This document shows positions 16,720 to 24,986 of a DNA stretch of 64,000 nt, piece by piece. The notes beneath the pieces were generated by a model. That model made no database searches. It was not told where the DNA came from and saw only the letters and a program-made list of their open reading frames with translations. Position 1 is the stretch's first letter. Every line of letters begins with the position of its first letter. The stretch is from Streptomyces sp. CB02058 (GTDB taxonomy: Bacteria > Actinomycetota > Actinomycetes > Streptomycetales > Streptomycetaceae): NCBI RefSeq assembly GCF_001905505.1, contig NZ_LIPG01000002.1:868001-932000 (forward strand). Direction: 5' to 3'. Position numbers and translations under genes: made by a program.

Positions 16720-17502
16720 ATGCGCGCCGAAGAGGAACTGCCGTTGACCGGCGGGAACGTCAGCGAAGGCATCGTCCGCGTCGGAGACACCGTCCGCCGC
16801 CCCGCCGGGCCCTGGACACCGGCGGTGCACGCGCTGCTCACCCATCTCCACGAGACCGGCTTCCGGGCCGCTCCCCGCCCGCTCGGCATCGACGACCGGG
16901 GCAGGGAGGTCCTGACCTTCGTGCCGGGCGGGACGATCTGGCCGGACCGGTTCGCCCTGGTGGACCCCTCGGCCGCGCTGGCGCGTGTCGCGCGGCTGGT
17001 CCGGGACTTCCACGACGCCGTGGCCGGTTTCACGCCTCCACCGGACGCCCGGTGGAACGCGCTGATCCCGGCGGACGGAGCCGAGATCATCGCCCACCAC
17101 GACCTGGCGCCGTGGAACCTCGTCGCGGACGGCGACGAGGGCCTGGCCTTCATCGACTGGGACAACGCCGCCCCGGGCACCCGCCTGTGGGACCTCGCCT
17201 ACGCGGCACGGGGCTTCGTACCGCTGTCCGCGCACCCCCACTGGCAGCGCCCCGACGCCCCGGAACGGCTTCGCCTCTTCGTCGACGCGTACGGCCTCGA
17301 CGAGACCGGGAGGCGCGCGCTGGTGCCCCTGCTCGGCCGCCGTACGCGCGCCATGCACGACTTCCTCCGCGATCAGGCCGCCCGGAACAACCAGCCCTGG
17401 GCGAGGCACTGGGCGGAGGGACACGGGGACGCCTGGCGGAGCGACGCCGAATACGTCGAGCAGCGCGAGGAACGCTGGCTCCGGGCCCTGCTCACCGGCT
17501 GA
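16720..17502 (+). CDS. Aminoglycoside phosphotransferase (APH)-fold kinase
   Basis: 260 residues from ATG 16720, preceding the conserved LPLTGGNVSEGIVRVGDTVRRP start. The catalytic loop HHDLAPWNLV (about residues 126-135) and metal motif FIDWDNAAPGTRLWDLAY are intact, so it should phosphorylate a hydroxyl with ATP. Family members include antibiotic kinases and kinases of sugars, choline and macrolides. The GTIWPDRF and WALxxL-type segments match a widespread group of unknown substrate. A resistance role cannot be claimed from sequence alone. No linked operon partner. Confidence 0.87.
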   Translation: MRAEEELPLTGGNVSEGIVRVGDTVRRPAGPWTPAVHALLTHLHETGFRAAPRPLGIDDRGREVLTFVPGGTIWPDRFALVDPSAALARVARLVRDFHDAVAGFTPPPDARWNALIPADGAEIIAHHDLAPWNLVADGDEGLAFIDWDNAAPGTRLWDLAYAARGFVPLSAHPHWQRPDAPERLRLFVDAYGLDETGRRALVPLLGRRTRAMHDFLRDQAARNNQPWARHWAEGHGDAWRSDAEYVEQREERWLRALLTG

Positions 17503-17530
17503 GCGCAGGGCCCCCGGCCCCGGCGGGGGG

Positions 17531-18838
17531 TCAGCCCACGCGCGGATAGCCCAGCAGGTGCAGACGGTCCTTGCGGTCCGTCCAGCGGAAGACGCCGATG
17601 CCGGACGTCTCCGCCTCCGGCAGCCGGGTGTTCGGCGGCAGCGCGTCGACGCTCCAGGTCGTGAAGCTCATCGAGACGGGGCCGACCCCGCCGTCCAGCG
17701 CCTCCGCCGCGTCCCGCGCGGTCGTCGCGCCGTACGCCGTGCCCCCGTCGGTCACCGAGGCGAGGGTCAGCAGTGCCGAGCCGCCCTCGTCCTCGAAGCA
17801 GAACCCCTTCTTCGCCTCCAGGTCGAAGGCCAGGTTCCCCGCCACCAGATATCCGCCCGACGGGGAGACGACGGCCTGCGGATAGCGCCCGGGCTCTATG
17901 GCCGGGGTGTGGCACTCCACCGAGACGACCGGCTTCCCGCTCGCCGAGTCGTGGACCGTCCACAGCTGGTGGGTGGCGGCCCGCTTCGTGCCCTTGGCCG
18001 GCTGCCACTTCGCCAGGACCAGCCCGGGTGCCACGGACGTCGGTACACCCGAGAGGGGATCGGCGCCCTTCGGGGCGTTCTGCCTGCTGAACCAGCCGCC
18101 CCGCACCCAGAACTCGCGTACCCCGCTGAGCAGCAGCCCCTTCGCCGTCTGGCCGCGGACCTCGGTGAGCTGCTTGCAGGCACCGCAGCCCTTCGGGTAC
18201 GCGACCGAGGACGCGGCGATCTCCGAGACCTCGCCGCTGACCGGGTCCACGACCGCGCTGTCCGCCCGGCCGCCGCTGATCAGGATGCCCGGCCCGGTCG
18301 CCGTGACGGCCGGCGCGCCGGTCCACGGCACCTCGACGCGCCGCCGCTCGCCGTCCACCGTGTCGTACACGTCGAGCGAGACGAAGGTGTGGGAGGGGTC
18401 GAGCCCGTCACCCGCCTTCCCGTAGGACCAGGTCACGAAGAACTCCTGGCCGTCCTTGGCGACTGTGAGCAGTTTCGGGAAGCGCTCCGGGTCCGCCGGC
18501 CGCCAGGCGTCACCGCTCCAGTCGGCCCGGCCGGTCTCCGTGTCGAGGGTCCGCAGGCGGTACCGGTCGTCGGGCGCCCGCACCAGATAGGCCAGCCGGC
18601 CCGTCGTGTTCGAGAGGGCGTAGTCGGGTCCGGCGCCGACGATCTCCCAGCCGCGCTTCGTCGTGTAGGCGGGCGGGACCGACAGCTGCGTCGCGGGACC
18701 GGTGCTCTTCTTCGCGGGCTTCTTCGCCGGCTCGTCGTCCTCGGAGCCGCCACCACCCCCGCAGGTCGCCAGCAGCAGGAGCAGGGCCAGGACGAGCACT
18801 CCGCCCACGAGGGTCAGGCGCACGATCCTCTGTCTCAT
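17531..18838 (-). CDS. Membrane-anchored or secreted protein with propeller-like repeats, unknown function
   Basis: 435 residues. The N-terminus RQRIVRLTLVGGVLVLALLLLLATCGGGGG is a signal anchor or atypical lipoprotein signal: the residue before Cys is Thr, not the usual Ala/Gly/Ser. A charged Lys/Pro linker follows. The remainder has repeated strands such as YRLRTLDTETGRADW, EFFVTWSYGK, GILISGGRADSAVVDPVSGEV and GYLVAGNLAFDLEAKKG, suggesting a PQQ/WD-like beta-propeller. Four Cys (GCGACK, VECHT, GFCFED) might form disulfides. I do not recognise a characterised relative. The converging gene downstream is the APH-like kinase. Confidence 0.75.
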   Translation of the reverse strand: MRQRIVRLTLVGGVLVLALLLLLATCGGGGGSEDDEPAKKPAKKSTGPATQLSVPPAYTTKRGWEIVGAGPDYALSNTTGRLAYLVRAPDDRYRLRTLDTETGRADWSGDAWRPADPERFPKLLTVAKDGQEFFVTWSYGKAGDGLDPSHTFVSLDVYDTVDGERRRVEVPWTGAPAVTATGPGILISGGRADSAVVDPVSGEVSEIAASSVAYPKGCGACKQLTEVRGQTAKGLLLSGVREFWVRGGWFSRQNAPKGADPLSGVPTSVAPGLVLAKWQPAKGTKRAATHQLWTVHDSASGKPVVSVECHTPAIEPGRYPQAVVSPSGGYLVAGNLAFDLEAKKGFCFEDEGGSALLTLASVTDGGTAYGATTARDAAEALDGGVGPVSMSFTTWSVDALPPNTRLPEAETSGIGVFRWTDRKDRLHLLGYPRVG

Positions 18839-19004
18839 GGTCCCCCCGATGAACCGGTCCCCGGGCCGTCCCCCGACGCGGCGGCGATCAGCGTAGCAAC
18901 GGGCCCGGGACGAAGAGCAGTTCGGTTCCGTACCCGTTCCGTCCCGATTGTGTGCCGGACCACCGGACTGCGGAGCGGGCTCCCGCTGCGCCTACAATTC
19001 GGCG

Positions 19005-19997
19005 GTGAACGCCACCCTCCCCACCGCGGAAGCCCTGCGCGCGGCGCTGGCCGACCTGCTCGACGGGCTGCCCCCGAAGCAGGCCGCGCAGGCCGTCGAG
19101 CGGCTGATCGCCAGCTACCGCGGGACCACCCCCACCGACGCCCCGGTCCTGCGGGACCGCTCGGACGTCGCCGCGTACGCCGCGTACCGGATGCCCGCCA
19201 CGTTCGAGGCCGTACGCTCCTGCCTCGCCGCACTCCGCGAGGCCGCGCCGGACTGGACGCCCGCCACGCACACCGACGTCGGGGGCGGCACGGGCGCGGC
19301 GAGCTGGGCGGTCGCCGGGGCCTGGGAGGGGCCGCGCACCACCGTCCTGGACTGGGCCGAACCCGCCCTCGCCCTCGGCCGTGAACTGGCCGCGGCCTCC
19401 GGCAGCCCCGGGCTGCGGGCCGCCGCCTGGGAACGGGCGCGGATCGGCAAGGAGCTGGAGCTCGCGCCCACGGACCTGGTGACCGTGTCGTACGTCCTCA
19501 AGGAGCTCAGGCCCGAGGACCGGGGGGCGCTGGTGGACGCCGCCGCGGCCGCCGGGCAGGCCGTGGTGATCGTGGAACCCGGAACCCCCGACGGCTACGA
19601 GCGCGTCATCGAGGCCCGTGACCGGCTGATCGCCGCCGGGCTGAGCGTCGCGGCACCCTGCCCGCACGACGGCGCCTGCCCCATCGAACGCGGCAAGGAC
19701 TGGTGCCACTTCTCGGCCCGGGTCAGCCGCTCGTCCCTGCACCGCCAGGTCAAGGGCGGCTCGCTCAGTCACGAGGACGAGAAGTTCAGCTACGTCGTGG
19801 CGACCCGCTTCCCGGTCCTGCCGGCCGCCGCCAGGGTCGTCCGCAGGCCGCAGATCCGCAAGGGCCAGGTGCTGCTGGAGCTCTGCACCCGCGACGACGG
19901 ACTGGAGCGCGCCACGGTCACCAAGCGGCACGGCGAGCTGTACCGTGCCGCCCGGGACATCGCGTGGGGCGACGCCTGGCCTCCCGGGCAGAGCTGA
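19005..19997 (+). CDS. Rsm22-type ribosomal small-subunit methyltransferase homologue
   Basis: 330 residues from GTG 19005, which starts the conserved NATLPTAEALRAALADLLDGLP. A SAM-dependent Rossmann core follows, with DVGGGTGAASW (residues 91-101), VLDWAEPALALG and VSYVLKEL. The C-terminal part has CPHDGACPIERGKDWCHF with Cys219, Cys225, Cys234, plus Cys294 in LLELCT. Mitochondrial Rsm22/METTL17 proteins bind a [4Fe-4S] cluster through four Cys in a similar arrangement. In mitochondria the family assists small-subunit assembly; the bacterial role is uncertain. It diverges from the propeller-like protein. Confidence 0.88.
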   Translation: MNATLPTAEALRAALADLLDGLPPKQAAQAVERLIASYRGTTPTDAPVLRDRSDVAAYAAYRMPATFEAVRSCLAALREAAPDWTPATHTDVGGGTGAASWAVAGAWEGPRTTVLDWAEPALALGRELAAASGSPGLRAAAWERARIGKELELAPTDLVTVSYVLKELRPEDRGALVDAAAAAGQAVVIVEPGTPDGYERVIEARDRLIAAGLSVAAPCPHDGACPIERGKDWCHFSARVSRSSLHRQVKGGSLSHEDEKFSYVVATRFPVLPAAARVVRRPQIRKGQVLLELCTRDDGLERATVTKRHGELYRAARDIAWGDAWPPGQS

Positions 19998-20056
19998 GGC
20001 GTCCCGCGTGCCGCTCGTCCCGAAGCCCCGGTGCGGGCGTGTGGCAGGATCGCGGG

Positions 20057-20467
20057 ATGCTGCGACTCACCGATTTCATCATCGACTGCCCGGACACGAT
20101 GAAGCTCGCGGCCTTCTACGCGGAGCTGACGGGCCGGCCGGTGAAGGAAGGCAGCACCGAGGACTGGGCCGGCATCACGTTCGGCGAGATCGAGCTGGCC
20201 TTCATCCGGGTGGACGACCACCGCGCCCCGCAGTGGCCCGACACCGAGCACCCCAAGCAGTTCCACCTCGACTTCGAGGTGGACGAGATCGAACCCGAGC
20301 AGCGCCGCGTCCTCGGCCTGGGCGCGACGCTGCGGCAGGACTTCATCGGCCCGAACGGCTACGGCTGGCGGATCTACACGGACCCGGTCGGCCACCCCTT
20401 CTGCCTGTGCCGCAACAAGGGAGTCGTCTGGACCGACCAGGGCCCCGTCTGGCCCGGCCGCGACTGA
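20057..20467 (+). CDS. VOC (glyoxalase/bleomycin-resistance fold) family protein
   Basis: 136 residues from ATG 20057, starting LRLTDFIIDCPDTMKLAAFYAELTGRP, the usual first beta-alpha-beta-beta-beta unit. The second unit runs from FHLDFEVDEIEPEQRRVLGLGATL to GWRIYTDPVGHPFCLCRNK. Possible metal ligands are His in the FHLDFEV strand and Glu/Asp in the paired strand; the first-half ligand is unclear. The family includes lyases, isomerases, dioxygenases and binding proteins. Substrate unknown. Its stop at 20467 abuts the stop of the convergent dimethylargininase at 20468 with no gap. Confidence 0.85.
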   Translation: MLRLTDFIIDCPDTMKLAAFYAELTGRPVKEGSTEDWAGITFGEIELAFIRVDDHRAPQWPDTEHPKQFHLDFEVDEIEPEQRRVLGLGATLRQDFIGPNGYGWRIYTDPVGHPFCLCRNKGVVWTDQGPVWPGRD

Positions 20468-21283
20468 TCAGGCCCGCAGCTCCTGGGTGCAGCACTTCAC
20501 GCTGCCGCCGCCCTTGAGCAGTTCGCCCAGGTCCATCGGGACCGGCTCGAAGCCCCGGTCCCGCAGCGGATCGAAGAGCCCCGTGGCGGCCTGCGGGAGC
20601 ACCACATGGCGCCCGTCGCTGACCGCGTTGAGCCCCAGCCGGGCGGCGTCCGCCTCCTCGGCCAGCAGCGCGTCGGGGAAGAGCCGGGCCAGCACGGAGC
20701 GGCTGCCGGGGGAGAAGGCCCCGGGGTAGTACATGATCTCGTCGGCCGCGTCGTCGAGCACGCACAGCGCCGTGTCCAGGTGGTAGTAGCGCGGGTCCAC
20801 CAGGTCGAGGCCGATCACCGGGCGCCCGAAGAACTCCTGCGCCTCGCCGTGGGAGAGCGGGCTGGACCGGAAGCCGCGCCCGGCCAGGAGGTACGAGGCG
20901 GTCACGGCGAAGTCGCCCTCGCCCTCGTTGACATGGGCCGGCTCGTGGATCTCGGTGTAGCCGTGGTCCCGGAACCACTCCCGGTGCGCCTCGGCCTCCG
21001 CGTACCTCTCCCGGTAGGCGAAGAGAGCGCCGAGCACCCGGCCGTCGATCACGGTGGCCCCGTTGGCGGCGAACACCATGTCGGGCAGGTCCGGGCGGGG
21101 GGTGAGGAGCTCCACGGTGTGGCCGAGCGAGCGGTAGCGGTCGCGGAGGTCCTCCCACTGGGTGGTGGCGAGCGGCAGGTCCACGGGCTTGGACGGGTCC
21201 ATCCACGGGTTGATGGAGTACGTGACCTGGAAGTGGGCCGGGGCGCACATCAGGTAGCGACGAGGGGTGGCGTCACGGGTCAA
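20468..21283 (-). CDS. ddaH: Dimethylargininase (DDAH), amidinotransferase fold
   Basis: 271 residues of the pentein (amidinotransferase) fold. Guanidine-binding and catalytic parts are in place: MVFAANGATVIDG, the acidic NEGEGDF, the His in RYYHLDTALC and the nucleophilic Cys in GGSVKCCTQELR at the C-terminus. It should hydrolyse N-methylated arginines to citrulline and methylamines, or act on a related arginine derivative; Streptomyces DDAH proteins have this length. Located in the cytosol. The ornithine aminotransferase partner often found beside it is absent here. Confidence 0.9.
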   Translation of the reverse strand: MTRDATPRRYLMCAPAHFQVTYSINPWMDPSKPVDLPLATTQWEDLRDRYRSLGHTVELLTPRPDLPDMVFAANGATVIDGRVLGALFAYRERYAEAEAHREWFRDHGYTEIHEPAHVNEGEGDFAVTASYLLAGRGFRSSPLSHGEAQEFFGRPVIGLDLVDPRYYHLDTALCVLDDAADEIMYYPGAFSPGSRSVLARLFPDALLAEEADAARLGLNAVSDGRHVVLPQAATGLFDPLRDRGFEPVPMDLGELLKGGGSVKCCTQELRA

Positions 21284-21430
21284 TGCAGGCTCCTCGCGAA
21301 CGGCGGCCTGGGCCGCGGCACGGTGGGATGCGCACGGGGTGTGTGCGTGTGTTCATGGTGCGCCGCGCCGGGCGGTTGCGCTGTGATCCGTTCGGGTGGT
21401 TCCGGCGGCACGAAGGGGACGCCGACAAGA

Positions 21431-21461
21431 CGATACGTATCGGACCGTGACCCTCTAGGGT
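21431..21461 (+). promoter_or_regulatory. Palindromic operator over the promoter of tetR at 21468
   Basis: CGATACGTATCG (21431-21442) is a perfect 12-bp palindrome. A -10-like TAGGGT lies at 21456-21461, 7 bases before the ATG, so the palindrome covers the expected -35 position and the transcript would be leaderless. This is a classic autorepression layout. Confidence 0.55.
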
Positions 21462-21467
21462 GGCCGG

Positions 21468-22106
21468 ATGGCACCTCACAAGGCTCCCGACTCCAGCCGC
21501 CGCAGCGACAGGTCCCGCCGCGCGATCCACGACGCCGCGCTCGCACTCGTCGGTGAGGTGGGCTACGCGCGGACGACGATCGAGGGTATCGCCGCCCGGG
21601 CGGGGGTCGGCAAGCAGACGATCTACCGCTGGTGGCCCTCGAAGGCGGCCGTGCTCATGGAGGCGTTCACCGACATGAGCGCCAGGCAGGCGGCGGAGGC
21701 GGCGGAGGCCGCCGGGGGCGGGGGAGAGGCGGCGTACGCGATTCCCGACACCGGTGATCTGGCCGCCGACCTCAGGCTGGTCCTGCGCGCCACGGTCGAC
21801 GAGCTGAACGACCCCGCGATCGAGGCGCCCACCCGGGCACTGACCGCCGAAGGCATCATCGATCCGGCACTCGGGGCGCAATTCGTGGAAAATCTGCTCG
21901 AACCGCAGCTTCAGTTGTATGTCACACGGCTGCGTGCCGCGCAGGAGGCCGGAGAGGTCCGTGCGGACATCGATCCGCGCATCGCGCTGGAGCTCCTGAT
22001 CGCCCCGCTCGCCCACCGCTGGCTGCTGAGAACGCTTCCGCTGACCCACGCGTACGCGGACACCGTCGTCGATCACGCCCTGCGCGGACTGCTGCCCCGG
22101 CCCTGA
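21468..22106 (+). CDS. TetR/AcrR family regulator
   Basis: 212 residues. HTH: RRAIHDAALALVGEVGYARTTIEGIAARAGVGKQTIYRWWPSKAAVLMEAF (residues 16-68). The C-terminal domain has TAEGIIDPALGAQFVENLLEPQLQLYVTRLRAAQEAGEVRADIDPRIALELLIAPLAHRWLL, the TetR_C_16-like pattern. It diverges from ddaH with 184 bases between starts and a palindrome over its own promoter, so it is probably autoregulated and may also act on ddaH. The effector is unknown. Confidence 0.88.
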   Translation: MAPHKAPDSSRRSDRSRRAIHDAALALVGEVGYARTTIEGIAARAGVGKQTIYRWWPSKAAVLMEAFTDMSARQAAEAAEAAGGGGEAAYAIPDTGDLAADLRLVLRATVDELNDPAIEAPTRALTAEGIIDPALGAQFVENLLEPQLQLYVTRLRAAQEAGEVRADIDPRIALELLIAPLAHRWLLRTLPLTHAYADTVVDHALRGLLPRP

Positions 22107-22248
22107 GAGCGAAGGCCGATTTCATGACATTCCGTACGTCCGTGACGACCTCTGCGCAACCGCCCGGGCACCCCGCTTGGGAACTCTGGCCACCCGAGGA
22201 GCAGGATGGTGGGACCATGGAGAGGAAACCGCTGAGGTGAGGGGATAG

Positions 22249-22992
22249 ATGGGCGCCGATTCCGGCCGCTATCGCGGCACAGAGGGCAGGATTTCCCAGT
22301 GGCTGCGCAGGCGGCCCAAACCGCAGCCGGAGGCCGACGACGCGGCCCGGCTGGCGCTGCTCCTGGCCGTCGCCGAGGCAGGAATGCCGATCTCGCCTGC
22401 CGCGCACCCCTCCGGATACCGATGTTCGTGCGAACGCATCGGATGCCCCACTCCCGCCCGGCACCCCGTCTCCTTCGCCTGGCAGACGCAGTCCACGACG
22501 GACCGCGCCCAGATCGAGCGCTGGGCGGCCGGCCAGCCGCTGGCCAACTTCATCACCGCCACGGGCATGGTCCACGACGTCCTCGACGTCCCCCTCGCCG
22601 CCGGGCAGGCGGCCCTGGAGCGGCTCATCGCCGCCGGCGTCGACGTGGGCCCCGTGGCGCAGTCCGGCAGCGACCGGATGCTCTTCTTCACCGCCACCCG
22701 CGGCACCCCCGACGACGAGGACGAGTGGTGGCCGTGCGAGCTGGACTGCCACCCCGAGACCATGGACGAGCATCCCGGGATGCGCTGGCACTGCCGGGGC
22801 AGCTATGTCCTCCTGCCGCCCTCACGGCTCCCCGGTGAGCTGGACGTGCACTGGATCCGCGGCCCCGAGCACCCGCTGCCCGACCCGCTGACCCTGCTGG
22901 AGACCCTCACCGACGCCTGCGCGCAGTACGCCGACACGGCCGACGAGAGCGACCTCCACCACGACTCGGTGGCCTGGCCGCTCAGCCGCTGA
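22249..22992 (+). CDS. Prim-pol-like protein with degenerate active site
   Basis: 247 residues matching the N-terminal domain of bifunctional DNA primase/polymerases in Streptomyces. Landmarks in order: LALLLAVAEAGMPISPA, a zinc-knuckle-like CSCERIGCPTPARHP (Cys59, Cys61, Cys66), a WAAGQPLANFITATG nucleotide-side loop, then LDVP at residues 112-115 where active enzymes have DxD, and SGSDRMLFF at 139-147 where they have a conserved His. The second Asp and the His are therefore missing. WHCRGSYVLLPPS keeps the end of the fold. It is probably a binding or regulatory relative rather than a polymerase. No helicase or replication gene is adjacent. Confidence 0.8.
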   Translation: MGADSGRYRGTEGRISQWLRRRPKPQPEADDAARLALLLAVAEAGMPISPAAHPSGYRCSCERIGCPTPARHPVSFAWQTQSTTDRAQIERWAAGQPLANFITATGMVHDVLDVPLAAGQAALERLIAAGVDVGPVAQSGSDRMLFFTATRGTPDDEDEWWPCELDCHPETMDEHPGMRWHCRGSYVLLPPSRLPGELDVHWIRGPEHPLPDPLTLLETLTDACAQYADTADESDLHHDSVAWPLSR

Positions 22993-23007
22993 AGCGGACC
23001 GCCGGGG

Positions 23008-24006
23008 TCAGGACCCCTGCGCCGCCACCAGACCGGGCAGCCGGTTCAGGACGCGCGCCTTGCCGTCCGCGTCCCCCGCGCCCTTCTTGGGCACGTAGAC
23101 CAGCTGGCTGGAGACCCGCTCCTTGGTGAGGGTGCTCTTCACCTCGCCGGTGAGCAGCGCCCGTACGTCCGCCGTGACCGTGGGCCGCAGCCCCTGCGCC
23201 GCCGTCTGCCGCTCGAAGTGCCTGCTGCTGAAGAACACCAGCGCCCCGCCGTCCTCCGTCGTCAGGCCCAGCGGCGCGAACGTCCCGGAGTCCAGCGCCT
23301 GGTCGTCGAACTGGTAGGAGAAGCCGGCCCTGCGGGTGTTCTTCCGCGCGTCCCGCCAGCCCGATGTCGTCGCCCCGGGGGCGAAGACGTCCGGCGTGCC
23401 CTCCTTCAGATAGGCGGTGTACGTCTTGCTCAGCTCCGCCGGAGGGGTGGCCAGCGCGGCGTCCGTGTCCGCCGACGGCACGGGCTGCGCCGAACCGTCC
23501 GTTTCCTTGCGGAACTTCGGTACGTCGGAAGGGGCCACGACCGCCAGATAGGCGGCCTTCCACGGCGCGTCCGGCCCGGTGCGCACGAACGCCAGCAGCC
23601 AGCGGGTGTCCTGCTTCCCGCCGTCCTGGTCGCGATTGGAGTCCGTGTCCGCCAGGAACCAGCGGGGCCAGCCCGCCTTCCGGGGTATGGCGTACGAGGC
23701 GTCGGTCAGCTCCAGCGGCTTGTGCGCCGCGTTGCCCTCCGGGCTGGTCTTCTGCCGAGCGGCAAGACCGGCCTGGTTGATCGCGCCGAGCGCACCGGTC
23801 ACCCGGTCCGCGTCCAGCGCCGGATCGTACGCCTTGTCCGCCTTGTTGTAGGCGGCGGTGAAGTCCGCGAGGGCCTGCGCGGCCTCGGACTTCGTCGCTC
23901 CCGGCACGACTTCCAGTTCGCCGTGCACCGTCACGCAGCCGCTCGCCGTCACGCTCATTACCGTCGCCGTCGCGAGCCCCGCCGCCAGTCGACCCAGCCT
24001 TCTCAT
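23008..24006 (-). CDS. Lipoprotein of unknown function
   Basis: 332 residues with a clear lipoprotein signal peptide: RRLGRLAAGLATATVMSVTASGC, lipobox Cys24. The mature part has repeated alpha/beta elements (EAAQALADFTAAYNKADKAYD, WPRWFLADTDSNRD, TRWLLAFVRTGPDAPWKAAYLAVV) and a nuclear-transport-factor-like periodicity, but I recognise no active site. It is anchored outside the cell membrane. It lies 140 bases upstream, in transcription direction downstream, of hmuV on the same strand and could be the last gene of the hmuTUV transcript, although the gap is larger than inside that operon. Confidence 0.75.
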   Translation of the reverse strand: MRRLGRLAAGLATATVMSVTASGCVTVHGELEVVPGATKSEAAQALADFTAAYNKADKAYDPALDADRVTGALGAINQAGLAARQKTSPEGNAAHKPLELTDASYAIPRKAGWPRWFLADTDSNRDQDGGKQDTRWLLAFVRTGPDAPWKAAYLAVVAPSDVPKFRKETDGSAQPVPSADTDAALATPPAELSKTYTAYLKEGTPDVFAPGATTSGWRDARKNTRRAGFSYQFDDQALDSGTFAPLGLTTEDGGALVFFSSRHFERQTAAQGLRPTVTADVRALLTGEVKSTLTKERVSSQLVYVPKKGAGDADGKARVLNRLPGLVAAQGS

Positions 24007-24146
24007 CCGTTGCCTTCTGCGCCCGTAGATCCGTCATCCGCACTGACCGCCTGAACCCTACCGGGGCGGGGCCGACGGTGAGCGCGGGGCCGGGATACGG
24101 CCCCCAACCGTGACGCGGGCAACGGCAGTCCGGCGCCGGCGCCGGC

Positions 24147-24986
24147 TCAGGAGGCGCGGTGCGGCACGACCAGCGGCACCCCGGTCCGGGGGTGCGGGAA
24201 CACCTCGACGGGTTGCCTGTACACCTCGCCGAGCAGCGCGTCCGTGAACACCTCGGCGGGCGGCCCGGCGACCGCGACCCTGCCCCCGTGCAGCACGACG
24301 GCGCGGTCCGCGTACGCCGCCGCCAGCCCCAGATCGTGCAGCACCACGACCACCGCGTCCCCGGCCGCGGCCCGTTCGCGGCAGATCCGCAGGACCAGTT
24401 CCTGATGGCGCAGGTCCAGCGCGGCCGTCGGCTCGTCCAGGAGCAGCAGCGGGGCGCGCTGCGCCAGCACCCGGGCCAGGGCGACCCTGGCGCGTTCGCC
24501 GCCGGACAGCGCGGAGAACGGGCGGGCGGCGAACCCGGTGACCTCCGTCGCCGCCATCGCCGCCGCGACCGCGTCGTCGTCCTCGTCCTGCCGGGCCGTT
24601 CCCGCCCAGGGCGCGCGGCCCATGCGTACGACCTCCTCGACGGGGAAGGGGAAGGCGAGCGCGGCGGACTGCGGCAGCACCGCCCGGCGCAGGGCCAGTT
24701 CGGCGGCGGACCAGCCGGTGGCCGGGCGGCCGTCGATGCGCACCTCGCCGCTGTCGGCGGGCTGGTCCGCGGCCAGCGCCGCCAGCAGGGTCGACTTCCC
24801 GGCACCGTTCGGCCCGACGAGGGCCAGCACCTCGCCCGCCCGGACGGTCAGTTCGACGGAGTCCAGCACTGGCCGCCCGCCGAGCCGGACGCCGAGCCCG
24901 GCCGCCTCCGCGGCCGGGGAGCCGGCGGCCACGGGGGAGGGTAGCTCCCGGCCCCGCGACGCGAGCAGTGCCTTGAACGGGTTCAT
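24147..24986 (-). CDS. hmuV: Heme ABC transporter ATP-binding protein HmuV
   Basis: 279 residues from ATG 24986, which overlaps the hmuU stop (ATGA); a TTG six bases further up is less likely. Walker A GPNGAGKST at 58-66, signature FSALSGGERARVALARVLAQ, Walker B PLLLLDEPTAALD and a switch His in VVVLHDLGLAAAYADR. This is the FecE/HmuV-type ATPase that drives heme import with HmuU and HmuT in the cytoplasmic membrane. The gene context (hmuT, hmuU, HtaA proteins, iron box) separates heme from siderophore transport. Confidence 0.92.
   Translation of the reverse strand: MNPFKALLASRGRELPSPVAAGSPAAEAAGLGVRLGGRPVLDSVELTVRAGEVLALVGPNGAGKSTLLAALAADQPADSGEVRIDGRPATGWSAAELALRRAVLPQSAALAFPFPVEEVVRMGRAPWAGTARQDEDDDAVAAAMAATEVTGFAARPFSALSGGERARVALARVLAQRAPLLLLDEPTAALDLRHQELVLRICRERAAAGDAVVVVLHDLGLAAAYADRAVVLHGGRVAVAGPPAEVFTDALLGEVYRQPVEVFPHPRTGVPLVVPHRAS

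Noticed and set aside
22124..22240. 38-codon ORF ending 8 bases before the prim-pol-like gene
   Set aside because: G/C at third positions is about 73%, well below neighbouring genes, and it has no ribosome site; probably chance.
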